A stretch of DNA of 64,000 nucleotides from Streptomyces werraensis (GTDB lineage: Bacteria > Actinomycetota > Actinomycetes > Streptomycetales > Streptomycetaceae): assembly GCA_014656175.1 (NCBI GenBank), contig BNBX01000009.1, positions 1 through 64,000 of the forward strand. The letters are read 5' to 3'. A model generated the notes under the pieces. That model was given only the letters and a program-made list of their open reading frames with translations, had not been told where the DNA came from and made no database searches. Numbering within the stretch: position 1 is the stretch's first letter; every line of letters begins with the position of its first letter. The position numbers and the translations under genes are program-made. Positions 17,286 to 25,600 of the stretch are shown here, one piece after another.

Positions 17286-18080
17286 TCAGTGGCGGGGGCG
17301 GTCCAGGCCCAGGACGCGGTCCTTGAGGGCCGGGAAGCGGTCCCGGGTGCCCGCCACCGTCGCCGGGTCGAAGTCGACCGTCAGGATCTCCTCGCCGGGG
17401 CCCGCCTCGGCGAGGACCTCGCCCCACGGGTCCACCACGACCGAGTGGCCCGCCTGCGGAACTCCCGCGTGCGTCCCGGCCGTTCCGCACGCCAGGACGA
17501 ACGCCTGGTTCTCCACGGCGCGCGCCCGCGCCAGCAGCGTCCAGTGCGCGCGGCGCCGTTCGGGCCAGCCCGCCGGGACGACGAAGGTCTCCGCGCCGGC
17601 GTCGACCAGACCGCGGAAGAGTTCGGGGAAGCGCAGGTCGTAACAGGTCGCCACGCCCAGGACGGTGTCCGGCAGACGGACCGTCACCAGCTCCTCGCCC
17701 GCCCCCATCAGCACGGCCTCGCCCTTGTCGAAGCCGAAGCGGTGGATCTTCCGGTAGGACGCGGCGAGCTCGCCGGAGGGGGAGAAGACCAGAGACGTGT
17801 TGTAGAGGGTGCCGTCGGGGTCCCGCTCCGGGACGGACCCGGCGTGCAGCCACACGCCCGCCTCGCTCGCCGCCTTGGCCATCGCCTCGTACGTCGGCCC
17901 CTGAAGCGGTTCCGCCTCGGCGCCGAACCCCTCGTAGGCGAAGGCGCCCGTGGTCCACAGCTCGGGGAGGACGACGAGGTCCGCCCCGGCCTGATCGCGT
18001 ACCAGGGCGGCCACCCGGCGCCGACGCGATTCGACCGGTTCGTCCTCGTTCACGGCGACTTGCAGCAAGGAAGCGCGCAC
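17286..18080 (-). CDS. Carbon-nitrogen hydrolase (nitrilase superfamily amidase)
   Basis: 264 residues from the GTG at 18080 (VRASLLQVAVN), where the family normally begins; an upstream ATG frame would add 17 residues not typical of the family. The Glu-Lys-Cys triad is visible: LVVLPELWTTG (Glu), SYRKIHRFGFDKGE (Lys) and GVATCYDLRFPEL (Cys). The NIT2/omega-amidase-like spacing suggests hydrolysis of a small omega-amide or a repair role, but the substrate cannot be read from sequence. Cytoplasmic. Confidence 0.92.
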   Translation of the reverse strand: MRASLLQVAVNEDEPVESRRRRVAALVRDQAGADLVVLPELWTTGAFAYEGFGAEAEPLQGPTYEAMAKAASEAGVWLHAGSVPERDPDGTLYNTSLVFSPSGELAASYRKIHRFGFDKGEAVLMGAGEELVTVRLPDTVLGVATCYDLRFPELFRGLVDAGAETFVVPAGWPERRRAHWTLLARARAVENQAFVLACGTAGTHAGVPQAGHSVVVDPWGEVLAEAGPGEEILTVDFDPATVAGTRDRFPALKDRVLGLDRPRH

Positions 18081-18159
18081 ACTACCACCGTCCTGGCATT
18101 CGACCCGTGTCCACGGGCCTACGATCGTCACACGAAAGCACTGCCGGGGTGCCTCTCAG

Positions 18160-18215
18160 CAGCGTAACTTGGGGGTCCCGCCGGTTCGAGCGAAGCCGAG
18201 AACCGGGGGAGGCCC
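18160..18215. repeat. Streptomyces-type intergenic fold-back element
   Basis: The stretch around GGGGGTCCCGCCGGTTCGAG and CGAAGCCGAGAACCGGGGGA folds on itself (CCGGTTC against GAACCGG). Similar G/C-rich fold-backs with a GAGCGAAGCCGAG-like loop recur between streptomycete genes, and a related one is inside the MITE near 43735. Function is unknown. Confidence 0.5.
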
Positions 18216-18299
18216 GAGACACCCGCGCAGTGCAGCCATCGCCCACTGGCACCGCCGCCACAACCTGCCCGTGTACCGACCGCCGAGGGGTCCCGTTCC

Positions 18300-19124
18300 G
18301 TGAGTCTGCATCCCGCCCTCCAGCCCTACGCCGACGCCTGGTCCCACTCCATCGAGGCGATATCCGAGCTGGTGCAGCCGCTGCCGGAGGCCGACTGGAA
18401 CCGGCGCACGCCCTGCCCGGGCTGGTCGGTCCGTGACGTGGTCTCGCACGTCATCGGCCTCGACTCGGAGATGTACGGCGACCCCCGGCCGATCCACACG
18501 CTGCCGCGCGACCTGTTCCACGTCACCAACGACCACCAGCGGTACATGGAGATGCAGGTCGACGTGCGCCGCCACCACACGGCGCCGGAGATGACCTCCG
18601 AGCTGGAGCTGATGATCATCCGGCGCAACCGCCAGCTGCGCAACGAGTCCCGCGACCCCGGCACCAAGGTGCGCGGCCCGCTGGGCACGGAGCTGACGCT
18701 GGAGGAGTCGATGCGCCGGCACGCCTTCGCCGTGTGGGCGCACGAGCAGGACCTGCGCGCCGCCCTCGGCCGTCCGGGCAACCTCGACTCCCCCGGCGCC
18801 CACGTCGCCCGCGACGTCCTGCTCGACGAACTCCCGCGGGTCGTCGCCGACCTGGCGCAGGCGCCGCGCAGCTCCGCGGTGGTCTTCGACGTGCACGGCC
18901 CGGTGGAGTTCCTGCGCACGGTCCGCGTCGACATCCAGGGCCGCGGCACCCTCGAAACCGCCCCGGCCCTCGGCCCGGCCGCCGCCCTCACCCTCGACTG
19001 GGAGACCTACGTCCGCCTGGCCTGCGGCCGCGTGACGGTCGATTCGGTCACGGACCGCGTCAAGACGGAGGGCGACCAGGACCTGGCCGCGGCCATCCTC
19101 CGCCACTTCGCGGTCACGCCCTGA
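18300..19124 (+). CDS. Maleylpyruvate isomerase-family mycothiol-dependent protein (DinB-like)
   Basis: 274 residues. The N-terminal MDMPI/DinB-like four-helix domain starts MSLHPALQPYADAWSHSIEA and includes DWNRRTPCPGWSVRDVVSHV, with the histidine that binds metal in this family, and later RRHAFAVWAHEQDLRAALG with the second histidine. The C-terminal domain (about 190-270) carries the usual SCP2-like strand pattern. Relatives use mycothiol as a cofactor; the specific reaction here is unknown. GTG start at 18300 with GAGGGG upstream. Monocistronic. Confidence 0.87.
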   Translation: MSLHPALQPYADAWSHSIEAISELVQPLPEADWNRRTPCPGWSVRDVVSHVIGLDSEMYGDPRPIHTLPRDLFHVTNDHQRYMEMQVDVRRHHTAPEMTSELELMIIRRNRQLRNESRDPGTKVRGPLGTELTLEESMRRHAFAVWAHEQDLRAALGRPGNLDSPGAHVARDVLLDELPRVVADLAQAPRSSAVVFDVHGPVEFLRTVRVDIQGRGTLETAPALGPAAALTLDWETYVRLACGRVTVDSVTDRVKTEGDQDLAAAILRHFAVTP

Positions 19125-19200
19125 CCTGAGGCGCGGCGGGACACGGCGGCGGGCCGAAAACGGTGTCGCCGCCGCCCCGGGGGCGGTTACCGTCCCCGCC

Positions 19201-19986
19201 GTGACCGACACCCGCACGCCCCCCGCGCCCTGCGCCGGCGAGCCGCCCCGGCTGACCCGGCTGACCTTCCACGGCCCCCTCTCCGAGCACCGCGCCGGCC
19301 GGCTGGTCGAGCGGCTCGCCCGGACAAGCCCCGCCACCGTCCTCGACATCGGCTGCGGCTGGGGCGAGTTGATGCTGCGGGTCCTCGAGGCGGTGCCGGG
19401 GGCCACCGGGGTCGGCATCGACCTCGAGGCCGGGGACCTGGCACGGGGCCGGCGCGCCGCCGAGGAGCGCGGGCTGGCCGGACGGGTGCGGTTCCTGGAG
19501 GAGTCGGCGACGGGGACGTCCCGCGGCCCGGCCGACCTGGTGCTGTGCGTCGGGTCCAGCCAGGCCCTCACCACGGCGGAGCCACCCGGGCTCGTCGTCG
19601 AGGCGCTGCGGGCGCTGCGCGGCCTGGTCGCGGACGGGGGCCGGGTGCTGCTCGGGGAGGGCTTCTGGCAGCGTCCGCCGGCCGAGGCCGAGCTCGCGGG
19701 CATGTGGCCGGGCGCGAGCGCCGCCGACCACCACGACCTGGGCACCCTCCTGGACCTCGCGGTGGAGGCCGGTTTCCGCCCGGAGTGGACGGAGACGGCG
19801 GACGCCGGGGAGTGGGAGGAGTTCGAGTCGGCGTACCAGGCGGACACCGAGGTGTGGCTGGCCGGGCACCCGGACCATCCCCGGGCGGCCGCGACGCGGG
19901 AACGTCTCGACCGGCACCGCGCCCAGTGGATGAGCTACCGCGGCGTCCTCGGCCTCGCCTACCTCACGCTGGTGCCCGTGCGGTGA
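19201..19986 (+). CDS. Class I SAM-dependent methyltransferase
   Basis: 261 residues. SAM-binding motif I is clear (TVLDIGCGWGELMLRVLE), followed by the acidic end of strand 2 (GVGIDLEAGDLARGRRAAEE) and motif III region (GGRVLLGEGFWQRPP). The C-terminal half contains helices for substrate recognition (WEEFESAYQADTEVWL). Small-molecule methyltransferase by general appearance; substrate not deducible. GTG start at 19201. It ends two bases before the end of the converging MFS gene. Confidence 0.9.
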   Translation: MTDTRTPPAPCAGEPPRLTRLTFHGPLSEHRAGRLVERLARTSPATVLDIGCGWGELMLRVLEAVPGATGVGIDLEAGDLARGRRAAEERGLAGRVRFLEESATGTSRGPADLVLCVGSSQALTTAEPPGLVVEALRALRGLVADGGRVLLGEGFWQRPPAEAELAGMWPGASAADHHDLGTLLDLAVEAGFRPEWTETADAGEWEEFESAYQADTEVWLAGHPDHPRAAATRERLDRHRAQWMSYRGVLGLAYLTLVPVR

Positions 19987-19987
19987 C

Positions 19988-21319
19988 TCAGGCGGGGACG
20001 TGCACCGTCTCCACCCTGCTGGCGACCAGCCGTTCCCGCTCCCGGCGTGCGGCCCGCCTCCGAAGGCGGAGGATCTGGGTGACGCCCAGCGCCTGCAGGA
20101 CGAAGACCGCCGAGAAGGCGATCGTGTAGTCGTCACCGGTGGCGTCCAGGAGGACGCCGATCGCGAAGAGGGTCGTCATCGAGGCGATGAACCCGCCCAT
20201 GTTGGTGATGCCGGAGGCGGTGCCCTGGCGCTCCGGCGGGTTGGCGGGGCGGGCGAAGTCGAAGCCGATCATCGACGCCGGGCCGCAGGCCCCCAGCACC
20301 GCGCACAGCACGACCAGCAGCCACATCGGCGCCCTGTCCCCCGGCCAGGCCAGCGTCACGGCCCACAGCAGGGCCGTCGCGCCCACCGTGCCGAGCGCCA
20401 GCGGCAGCCGTGCCCCGTGGTGCCGGCCGACGACCTGGCCGTAGACGAGGCCGACGGCCATGTTGGCCAGCACCACCAGGGTGAGCAGCTCACCGGCCGT
20501 CGCGCGGGACAGCCCCTGCGCCTCCACCAGGAACGGCATCCCCCACAGCAGCAGGAACACCATCGCCGGGAACTGCGTGGTGAAGTGCACCCACAGCCCC
20601 AGCCGGGTCCCCGGCTCCCGCCAGGAGGCGGCGATCTGCCGGCGGACGTAGGCGGCGCCCCGGTGGGAGACCGGCTCCGGCTCGTGGCCCTCGGGGTGGT
20701 CCTTGAGGAACAGCAGCACCAGGACGAGGACCACGGCACCCGCCAGCGAGCTGCCCGCGAACGCCGCCGTCCAGCCGATGCCGTGCAGCAGCCGGGCCAG
20801 GACCAACGTGGAGACGAGGTTGCCGGCCATGCCGATCAGTCCGGCCATCTGCCCGATCATCGGCCCGCGCCGCGCGGGGAACCACCGCGTGCCCAGCCGC
20901 AGCACGCTGATGAAGGTCATCGCGTCGCCGCAGCCGAGCAGCGCACGCGAGGCGAGCGCCATCCCGTACGACGGGGAGAGGGCGAACCCGAGCTGTCCGA
21001 GGGTGAACAGCACCGCGCCCAGGCTCAGCACCTTCTTGGTGCCGAGCCGGTCCACCAGCAGGCCGACGGGTATCTGCATGCCCGCGTAGACCAGCAGCTG
21101 GAGGATGGAGAACGTCGACAGGGCGGAGGCGCCCACGTCGAAGCGGTCGGCCGCGTCGAGTCCGGCCACGCCCAGGGACGTGCGGAAGATGACGGCGACG
21201 AAGTAGACGGAGACGCCGATCCCCCAGACGGCGAGCGCGCGCCGCCCTCCCGGTGGCGTCCCCTCCGGGGAAGGGCCGCCGGGCAGCGCGCCGGCGCCGC
21301 GCGTGGTGGCGCCGCTCAT
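19988..21319 (-). CDS. MFS transporter
   Basis: 443 residues with about 12 membrane segments. The loop 2-3 signature of the major facilitator superfamily is recognisable in GLLVDRLGTKKVLSLG, and the mirrored segment in the second half is GQVVGRHHGARLPLA. Conserved acidic and basic residues in segment 4 (RALLGCGDAMTF, LRLGTRWFPARRGPM) resemble organic anion or nitrate/nitrite-type MFS carriers. It is the second gene of a two-gene unit: its ATG overlaps the stop of the GntR regulator (ATGA), so expression is likely coupled to and controlled by that regulator, whose ligand may be the transported compound. Confidence 0.92.
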   Translation of the reverse strand: MSGATTRGAGALPGGPSPEGTPPGGRRALAVWGIGVSVYFVAVIFRTSLGVAGLDAADRFDVGASALSTFSILQLLVYAGMQIPVGLLVDRLGTKKVLSLGAVLFTLGQLGFALSPSYGMALASRALLGCGDAMTFISVLRLGTRWFPARRGPMIGQMAGLIGMAGNLVSTLVLARLLHGIGWTAAFAGSSLAGAVVLVLVLLFLKDHPEGHEPEPVSHRGAAYVRRQIAASWREPGTRLGLWVHFTTQFPAMVFLLLWGMPFLVEAQGLSRATAGELLTLVVLANMAVGLVYGQVVGRHHGARLPLALGTVGATALLWAVTLAWPGDRAPMWLLVVLCAVLGACGPASMIGFDFARPANPPERQGTASGITNMGGFIASMTTLFAIGVLLDATGDDYTIAFSAVFVLQALGVTQILRLRRRAARRERERLVASRVETVHVPA

Positions 21320-21972
21320 CGCACCTCTCCCCGGGCGAGGTGCGAGAACCAGCCGACGTGCCGGTGGACGGCGTCCACGGCCGCGTCGGCGTCACCGGAG
21401 CGCAGGGCGCCGAGGATCTCCTCGTGCTCGGTGAGGGTCTTGGCGATGCGGTCGGGGTGGGAGTGCATCACGGCCTGGCCCATGCGCAGCTGACGGTCGC
21501 GCAGCTGGTCGTAGAGGCGGGAGAGGATCTCGTTGCCGCCGCTGCGGACGATCTCGGCGTGGAAGCAGCGGTCGGTGACGGAGGCCGCGGCGAAGTCGCC
21601 CGCGGCCGCCTCCTCCTTCTGGCGCGTGAGCAGCTCCTCCAGGCGCGCGACGAGACCGGGGGAGGCGGGCACGGCCTTGCGCGCCGCATGCTCCTCCACG
21701 AGCAGCCGCGTCTCGACGACGTCGGCGATCTCCTGCGCGGAGACCGGCAGCACGAGCGCGCCCTTCTTCGGGTAGAGCTTGATCAGCCCCTCGGCCTCCA
21801 GCCGCAGCAGGGCCTCGCGCACGGGCGTGCGGGAGACGCCCACGGCCTCGGCCAGCTCGCCCTCCGTGAGCAGTGTCCCGCCCTCGTACGTGCGCTCCAG
21901 CACGCCCTGCTTGACGTGGGCGTAGACGCGGTCGGCTGCGGGGGGACGTTTCGCGGGGGCGGACACACTCAT
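21316..21972 (-). CDS. GntR family regulator, FCD (FadR) subfamily
   Basis: 218 residues from the ATG at 21972 (MSVSAPAKRPPAADRVYAHV). The N-terminal winged helix-turn-helix is typical: LTEGELAEAVGVSRTPVREAL, LEAEGLIKLYPKKGALVLPV. The C-terminal all-helical FCD ligand domain contains metal-ligand-type positions (DRCFHAEIV, LTEHEEILGAL, AVHRHVGWF). Such regulators sense organic acids. The start has no clear ribosome-binding site; longer frames upstream read through the promoter. It is translationally coupled to the MFS gene and is probably autoregulated. Confidence 0.92.
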   Translation of the reverse strand: MSVSAPAKRPPAADRVYAHVKQGVLERTYEGGTLLTEGELAEAVGVSRTPVREALLRLEAEGLIKLYPKKGALVLPVSAQEIADVVETRLLVEEHAARKAVPASPGLVARLEELLTRQKEEAAAGDFAAASVTDRCFHAEIVRSGGNEILSRLYDQLRDRQLRMGQAVMHSHPDRIAKTLTEHEEILGALRSGDADAAVDAVHRHVGWFSHLARGEVR

Positions 21973-22170
21973 GCCGACAGCATAGATACAACACGTACGC
22001 ATGAAAGGGCGCGTCCACGATGCGGAACGGCGCGTACCAGGAAAAGGCGCCCTCCTCCCGTACAACCATCCCCTCGGCCCAGGCGTCAGACACGTGCGGC
22101 CCCTTACGTGCGGCCGCTCCAGAACCTGGCCGAGCAGCACGGCCATTCACGATAAATCGGGGTACCAGAC

Positions 22171-23073
22171 TTGAATATCGCCATCCAGGGCATTCGCTTC
22201 CGCAGAGCCGCCGGCGTCGTCGTCACCACGGGCGCCGTGCTCGCCTCCGGAGCGCTCTACGCGGCGCCGGCGCAGGCCGCCGCACCCGTTCCGTCCGTCG
22301 TCGCCAAGGGCGGCTTCGTGCTCAACAACGCGAACGGCAAGACGCTGTACACGAAGCTCGGGGACACCCGCCGCGCCACCGGCTCCACCACCAAGATCAT
22401 GACCGCGAAGGTCGTGCTCGCCCAGAAGAACCTGAACCTGAACGCCACGGTCACGATCCAGAAGGCGTACAGCGACTACATCGTGTCGAAGAACGCCTCG
22501 TCCGCGCGGCTGATCGTCGGCGACAAGGTCACCGTCCGCCAGCTGCTGTACGGGCTGATGCTGCCGTCCGGCTGCGACGCCGCCTACGCGCTGGCCGACA
22601 AGTTCGGCACCGGCAGCACGCGCTCGGCGCGTGTGAAGTCGTTCATCTCCAAGATGAACGCGGACGCGAAGAAGCTGGGCCTGAAGAACACCCACTTCGA
22701 CTCGTTCGACGGCATCGGCAACGGCAGCAACTACTCCACGCCGCGCGACCTGACGAAGATCGCCAGCAGCGCGATGAAGAACGCGACCTTCCGCTCCATC
22801 GTCAAGACGAAGAAGTACACGGCCAAGACGAAGACCAAAACGGGCGGCACCCGCACGATGGCGCCGTGGGTCAACACCAACACCCTGCTGAGCAGCTACA
22901 GCGGCACCATCGGCGTGAAGACCGGCTCGGGCCCCACGGCCAAGTACTGCCTGGTCTTCGCCGCGACCCGGAACGGCAAGACGGTCGTCGGCACCGTCCT
23001 CGCCTCCTCCTCCGCCGCCCAGCGCGAGAAGGACGCGAAGGCCCTCATGAACTACGCGTTCAGCAAGATCTGA
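22171..23073 (+). CDS. Low-molecular-weight PBP, DD-transpeptidase/carboxypeptidase of the Streptomyces K15 type
   Basis: 300 residues with a Sec signal peptide ending near AQA-A (about residue 37); exported, acting on peptidoglycan stem peptides. Active-site motifs: STTK (Ser72, Lys75), SGC (133-135) replacing the usual S-x-N, and KTG (250-252). The Ser-to-SGC spacing (61) and Ser-to-KTG spacing (178) equal those recalled for the Streptomyces K15 DD-transpeptidase (Ser35, Ser96-Gly-Cys98, Lys213), which also has SGC. The start is TTG at 22171, which gives the full signal peptide. A strong terminator follows. Confidence 0.95.
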   Translation: MNIAIQGIRFRRAAGVVVTTGAVLASGALYAAPAQAAAPVPSVVAKGGFVLNNANGKTLYTKLGDTRRATGSTTKIMTAKVVLAQKNLNLNATVTIQKAYSDYIVSKNASSARLIVGDKVTVRQLLYGLMLPSGCDAAYALADKFGTGSTRSARVKSFISKMNADAKKLGLKNTHFDSFDGIGNGSNYSTPRDLTKIASSAMKNATFRSIVKTKKYTAKTKTKTGGTRTMAPWVNTNTLLSSYSGTIGVKTGSGPTAKYCLVFAATRNGKTVVGTVLASSSAAQREKDAKALMNYAFSKI

Positions 23074-23099
23074 CCTGCCCGGGTCCCCCGGACGCGCGG

Positions 23100-23132
23100 A
23101 GGGGCGCCGCACACCTGGTGTGCGGCGCCCCT
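23100..23132. terminator. Bidirectional terminator between the DD-transpeptidase and bkdC genes
   Basis: A perfect 15-bp stem, AGGGGCGCCGCACAC and its complement, with a 3-base loop, between converging genes. Confidence 0.85.
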
Positions 23133-23153
23133 CCTGTCGTGGCTCACCGGCCG

Positions 23154-24602
23154 TCAGGCCCAGGTGATCAGCCGCTTCGGCTGCTCCAGGACCGCCGCCA
23201 CGTCGGCGAGGACCTTGGAGCCGAGCTCGCCGTCGACCAGGCGGTGGTCGAACGACAGGGCCAGGGTGGTGACCTGGCGCGGCTTGACCTTGCCCTTGTG
23301 CACCCACGGCTGGGGCTTGATCGCACCGACCGCGAGGATCGCCGACTCGCCCGGATTGAGGATCGGCGTCCCCGTGTCGACGCCGAAGACGCCGACGTTG
23401 GTGATCGTGACCGTGCCGCCCTGCATCGCGGACGGGGAGGTCCTGCCCTCCCGGGCCGTGGACACCAGTTCACCCAGGGACGCGGCCAGTTCGGGCAGCG
23501 TCTTGGCGTGGGCGTCCTTGATGTTCGGCACGATCAGACCGCGCGGGGTGGCCGCCGCGATGCCCAGGTTCACGTAGTGCTTGACCACGATCTCCTGCGC
23601 CGCCTCGTCCCACGAGGCGTTGATGTCGGGGTTCCGCCGGATCGCGACCAGGAGCGCCTTGGCGATCAGCAGGAGGGGGTTCACGCGCAGGCCCGCGAAC
23701 TCCTTGTCCTGCTTCAGCTCCTCGACCAGCTTCATCGTCCGGGTCACGTCGACCGTCACGAACTCCGTGACGTGCGGCGCGGTGAACGCCGAGCCGACCA
23801 TCGCCGCCGCCGTCGCCTTGCGCACGCCCTTGACGGGGATGCGCGTCTCACGGGCGGTGTCGTACGACGCCGGGGCCGCGGGCCGGTCCGGGGCGGAGGC
23901 GGCCGGGACCGCCGGCTGGGCCGCGGGAGCCGTCTGCTGCGGGGCCTGGGCCGCGGCGACGGCCGCGTGGACGTCCTCGCGGGTGATGACGCCGTCCGGG
24001 CCGCTCGGGGTGACCGTGGCCAGGTCGACGCCCAGGTCCTTGGCCAGCTTGCGCACCGGCGGCTTCGCCAGCGGACGCTGAGCCGGAGCCGCGGGAGCAG
24101 CCGGAGCCACCGGGGCGGCGGAGGCAGCCGGAGCCGCCCCGTGGCCGTTCAGCTCGGCCTGGACCGCGGAGGCGGCCTGCCGGGCCACCGGGTCCTGCGC
24201 CTGCTTGCGCGGGCGCCGGCGGGTGGAGGACGTGGCGACGCCGTAGCCGACCAGCACCGGCTGACGGGCCGCGGGCTGCTCGGCGGGCTTCTCCGGCTCC
24301 GCGGCGGGGACGGCGGCCGCGGGGGCCTCCTCCTGCGCCGGGGCCGCTCCGCCCGCCACCTCCACCGCGATGATGGAGGTGCCCACGTCGACCGTGGTGC
24401 CCTCGGGGAAGTGCAGGGCACGGACCACACCGTCGTAGGGGATGGGCAGCTCGACGGCGGCCTTCGCCGTCTCCACCTCGCAGACCACCTGGCCGTCGGT
24501 GACGGTGTCACCGGGCTGGACGTACCACTTGAGGATCTCGGCCTCGGTGAGGCCCTCGCCCACGTCCGGCATCTTGAACTCGCGTACGGACGCGTTCGTC
24601 AT
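23154..24602 (-). CDS. bkdC: Branched-chain 2-oxoacid dehydrogenase E2 (dihydrolipoyl acyltransferase), copy 1
   Basis: 482 residues from the ATG at 24602 (MTNASVREFKMPDVGEGLTE), preceded by GGAGAGG. One N-terminal lipoyl domain (about 8-85) with the lipoylated lysine in ETAKAAVE, an Ala/Pro linker, an E1/E3-binding domain (PPVRKLAKDLGVDLATV), a second Ala/Pro linker, and the catalytic core ending with FDHRLVDGELGSK, where His and Asp catalyse acyl transfer. It supplies branched acyl-CoA for catabolism and branched fatty-acid primers. Third gene of a three-gene operon; the gap from E1beta is 19 bases. E3 must come from elsewhere. Confidence 0.94.
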   Translation of the reverse strand: MTNASVREFKMPDVGEGLTEAEILKWYVQPGDTVTDGQVVCEVETAKAAVELPIPYDGVVRALHFPEGTTVDVGTSIIAVEVAGGAAPAQEEAPAAAVPAAEPEKPAEQPAARQPVLVGYGVATSSTRRRPRKQAQDPVARQAASAVQAELNGHGAAPAASAAPVAPAAPAAPAQRPLAKPPVRKLAKDLGVDLATVTPSGPDGVITREDVHAAVAAAQAPQQTAPAAQPAVPAASAPDRPAAPASYDTARETRIPVKGVRKATAAAMVGSAFTAPHVTEFVTVDVTRTMKLVEELKQDKEFAGLRVNPLLLIAKALLVAIRRNPDINASWDEAAQEIVVKHYVNLGIAAATPRGLIVPNIKDAHAKTLPELAASLGELVSTAREGRTSPSAMQGGTVTITNVGVFGVDTGTPILNPGESAILAVGAIKPQPWVHKGKVKPRQVTTLALSFDHRLVDGELGSKVLADVAAVLEQPKRLITWA

Positions 24603-24621
24603 CGTCGTCACGACCCTCTCC

Positions 24622-25599
24622 TCAGTACGCCAGCGAGCGGTCGACGGCATCGAGCACCCGGTCCAGGTCCGGGAGGTAGGACTCCTCCAGACGGGCCGGC
24701 GGGTACGGGGCGTGGTAGCCGCCCACCCGGAGCACCGGGGCCTCCAGGTGGTAGAAGCAGCGCTCCGTGATCCGGGCGGCGATCTCCGCGCCGGAGCCGA
24801 AGAACACCGGCGCCTCGTGGACGACGACCAGACGGCGGGTCTTCTCCACCGACGCCTGGACAGCGTCGAAGTCGATCGGGGAGACCGAGCGCAGGTCGAG
24901 GACCTCCAGGCTGCGGCCCTCCTCGGCGGCCGCGTCCGCGACCTCCTGACAGAGCTTCACCATCGGGCCGTACGCGGCGAGGGTCAGGTCCGTCCCCTCA
25001 CGCACCACGCGCGCCTTGTGCAGCGGGCCGGGGATCGCCTCGGTGTCGACCTCGCCCTTGTCCCAGTAGCGGCGCTTCGGCTCGAAGAAGATCACCGGGT
25101 CGTCGCTCTGGACGGCCTGCTGCATCATCCAGTACGCGTCGGACGCGTTCGACGGCGACACGATCTTCAGACCGGCGACGTGGGCGAACAGCGCCTCGGG
25201 CGACTCGGAGTGGTGCTCCACCGCACCGATGCCGCCGCCGTAGGGGATGCGCACCACGACGGGCATCTTGACCTTGCCCAGCGCGCGGGCGTGCATCTTC
25301 GCGAGCTGCGTGACGATCTGGTCGTACGCGGGGAAGACGAAGCCGTCGAACTGGATCTCCACCACCGGGCGGTAGCCCCGCAGGGCCAGACCGATCGCCG
25401 TGCCGACGATGCCCGACTCGGCGAGCGGGGTGTCGATGACGCGGCTCTCGCCGAAGTCCTTCTGCAGGCCGTCCGTCACCCGGAACACGCCGCCCAGCTT
25501 GCCCACGTCCTCGCCCATGACGACGACCTTCGGGTCCGCGTCCAGGGCGCGCCGCAGCGACTCGTTGATCGCCTTGGCCAGAGCCATCTTCTCAGCCAT
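24622..25599 (-). CDS. bkdB: Branched-chain 2-oxoacid dehydrogenase E1 beta, copy 1
   Basis: 325 residues from ATG at 25599 (MAEKMALAKAINESLRRALD). Transketolase-like pyrimidine-binding and C-terminal domains: VVMGEDVGKLGGVFRVTDGL contributes the ThDP-activating glutamate region, RIPYGGGIGAVEHHSESPEAL is the family signature, and VVHEAPVFFGSGAEIAARI lies near the C-terminus. It forms the alpha2beta2 E1 with the preceding gene product. The E1alpha stop and this ATG are separated by a single base, so translation is probably coupled. A longer frame reaching back into E1alpha is out of register with it and is not real. Confidence 0.95.
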   Translation of the reverse strand: MAEKMALAKAINESLRRALDADPKVVVMGEDVGKLGGVFRVTDGLQKDFGESRVIDTPLAESGIVGTAIGLALRGYRPVVEIQFDGFVFPAYDQIVTQLAKMHARALGKVKMPVVVRIPYGGGIGAVEHHSESPEALFAHVAGLKIVSPSNASDAYWMMQQAVQSDDPVIFFEPKRRYWDKGEVDTEAIPGPLHKARVVREGTDLTLAAYGPMVKLCQEVADAAAEEGRSLEVLDLRSVSPIDFDAVQASVEKTRRLVVVHEAPVFFGSGAEIAARITERCFYHLEAPVLRVGGYHAPYPPARLEESYLPDLDRVLDAVDRSLAY

Positions 25600-25600
25600 G

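Noticed and set aside
19988..21972. Resistance or biosynthetic cluster around the GntR-MFS operon and DrrAB exporter
   Set aside because: No biosynthetic enzymes are linked; both are ordinary transporter units.
22020..24770. A 916-residue rightward frame across the DD-transpeptidase and the bkdC gene
   Set aside because: It runs through two real genes in the wrong frame or strand; low-complexity Arg/Gly product.
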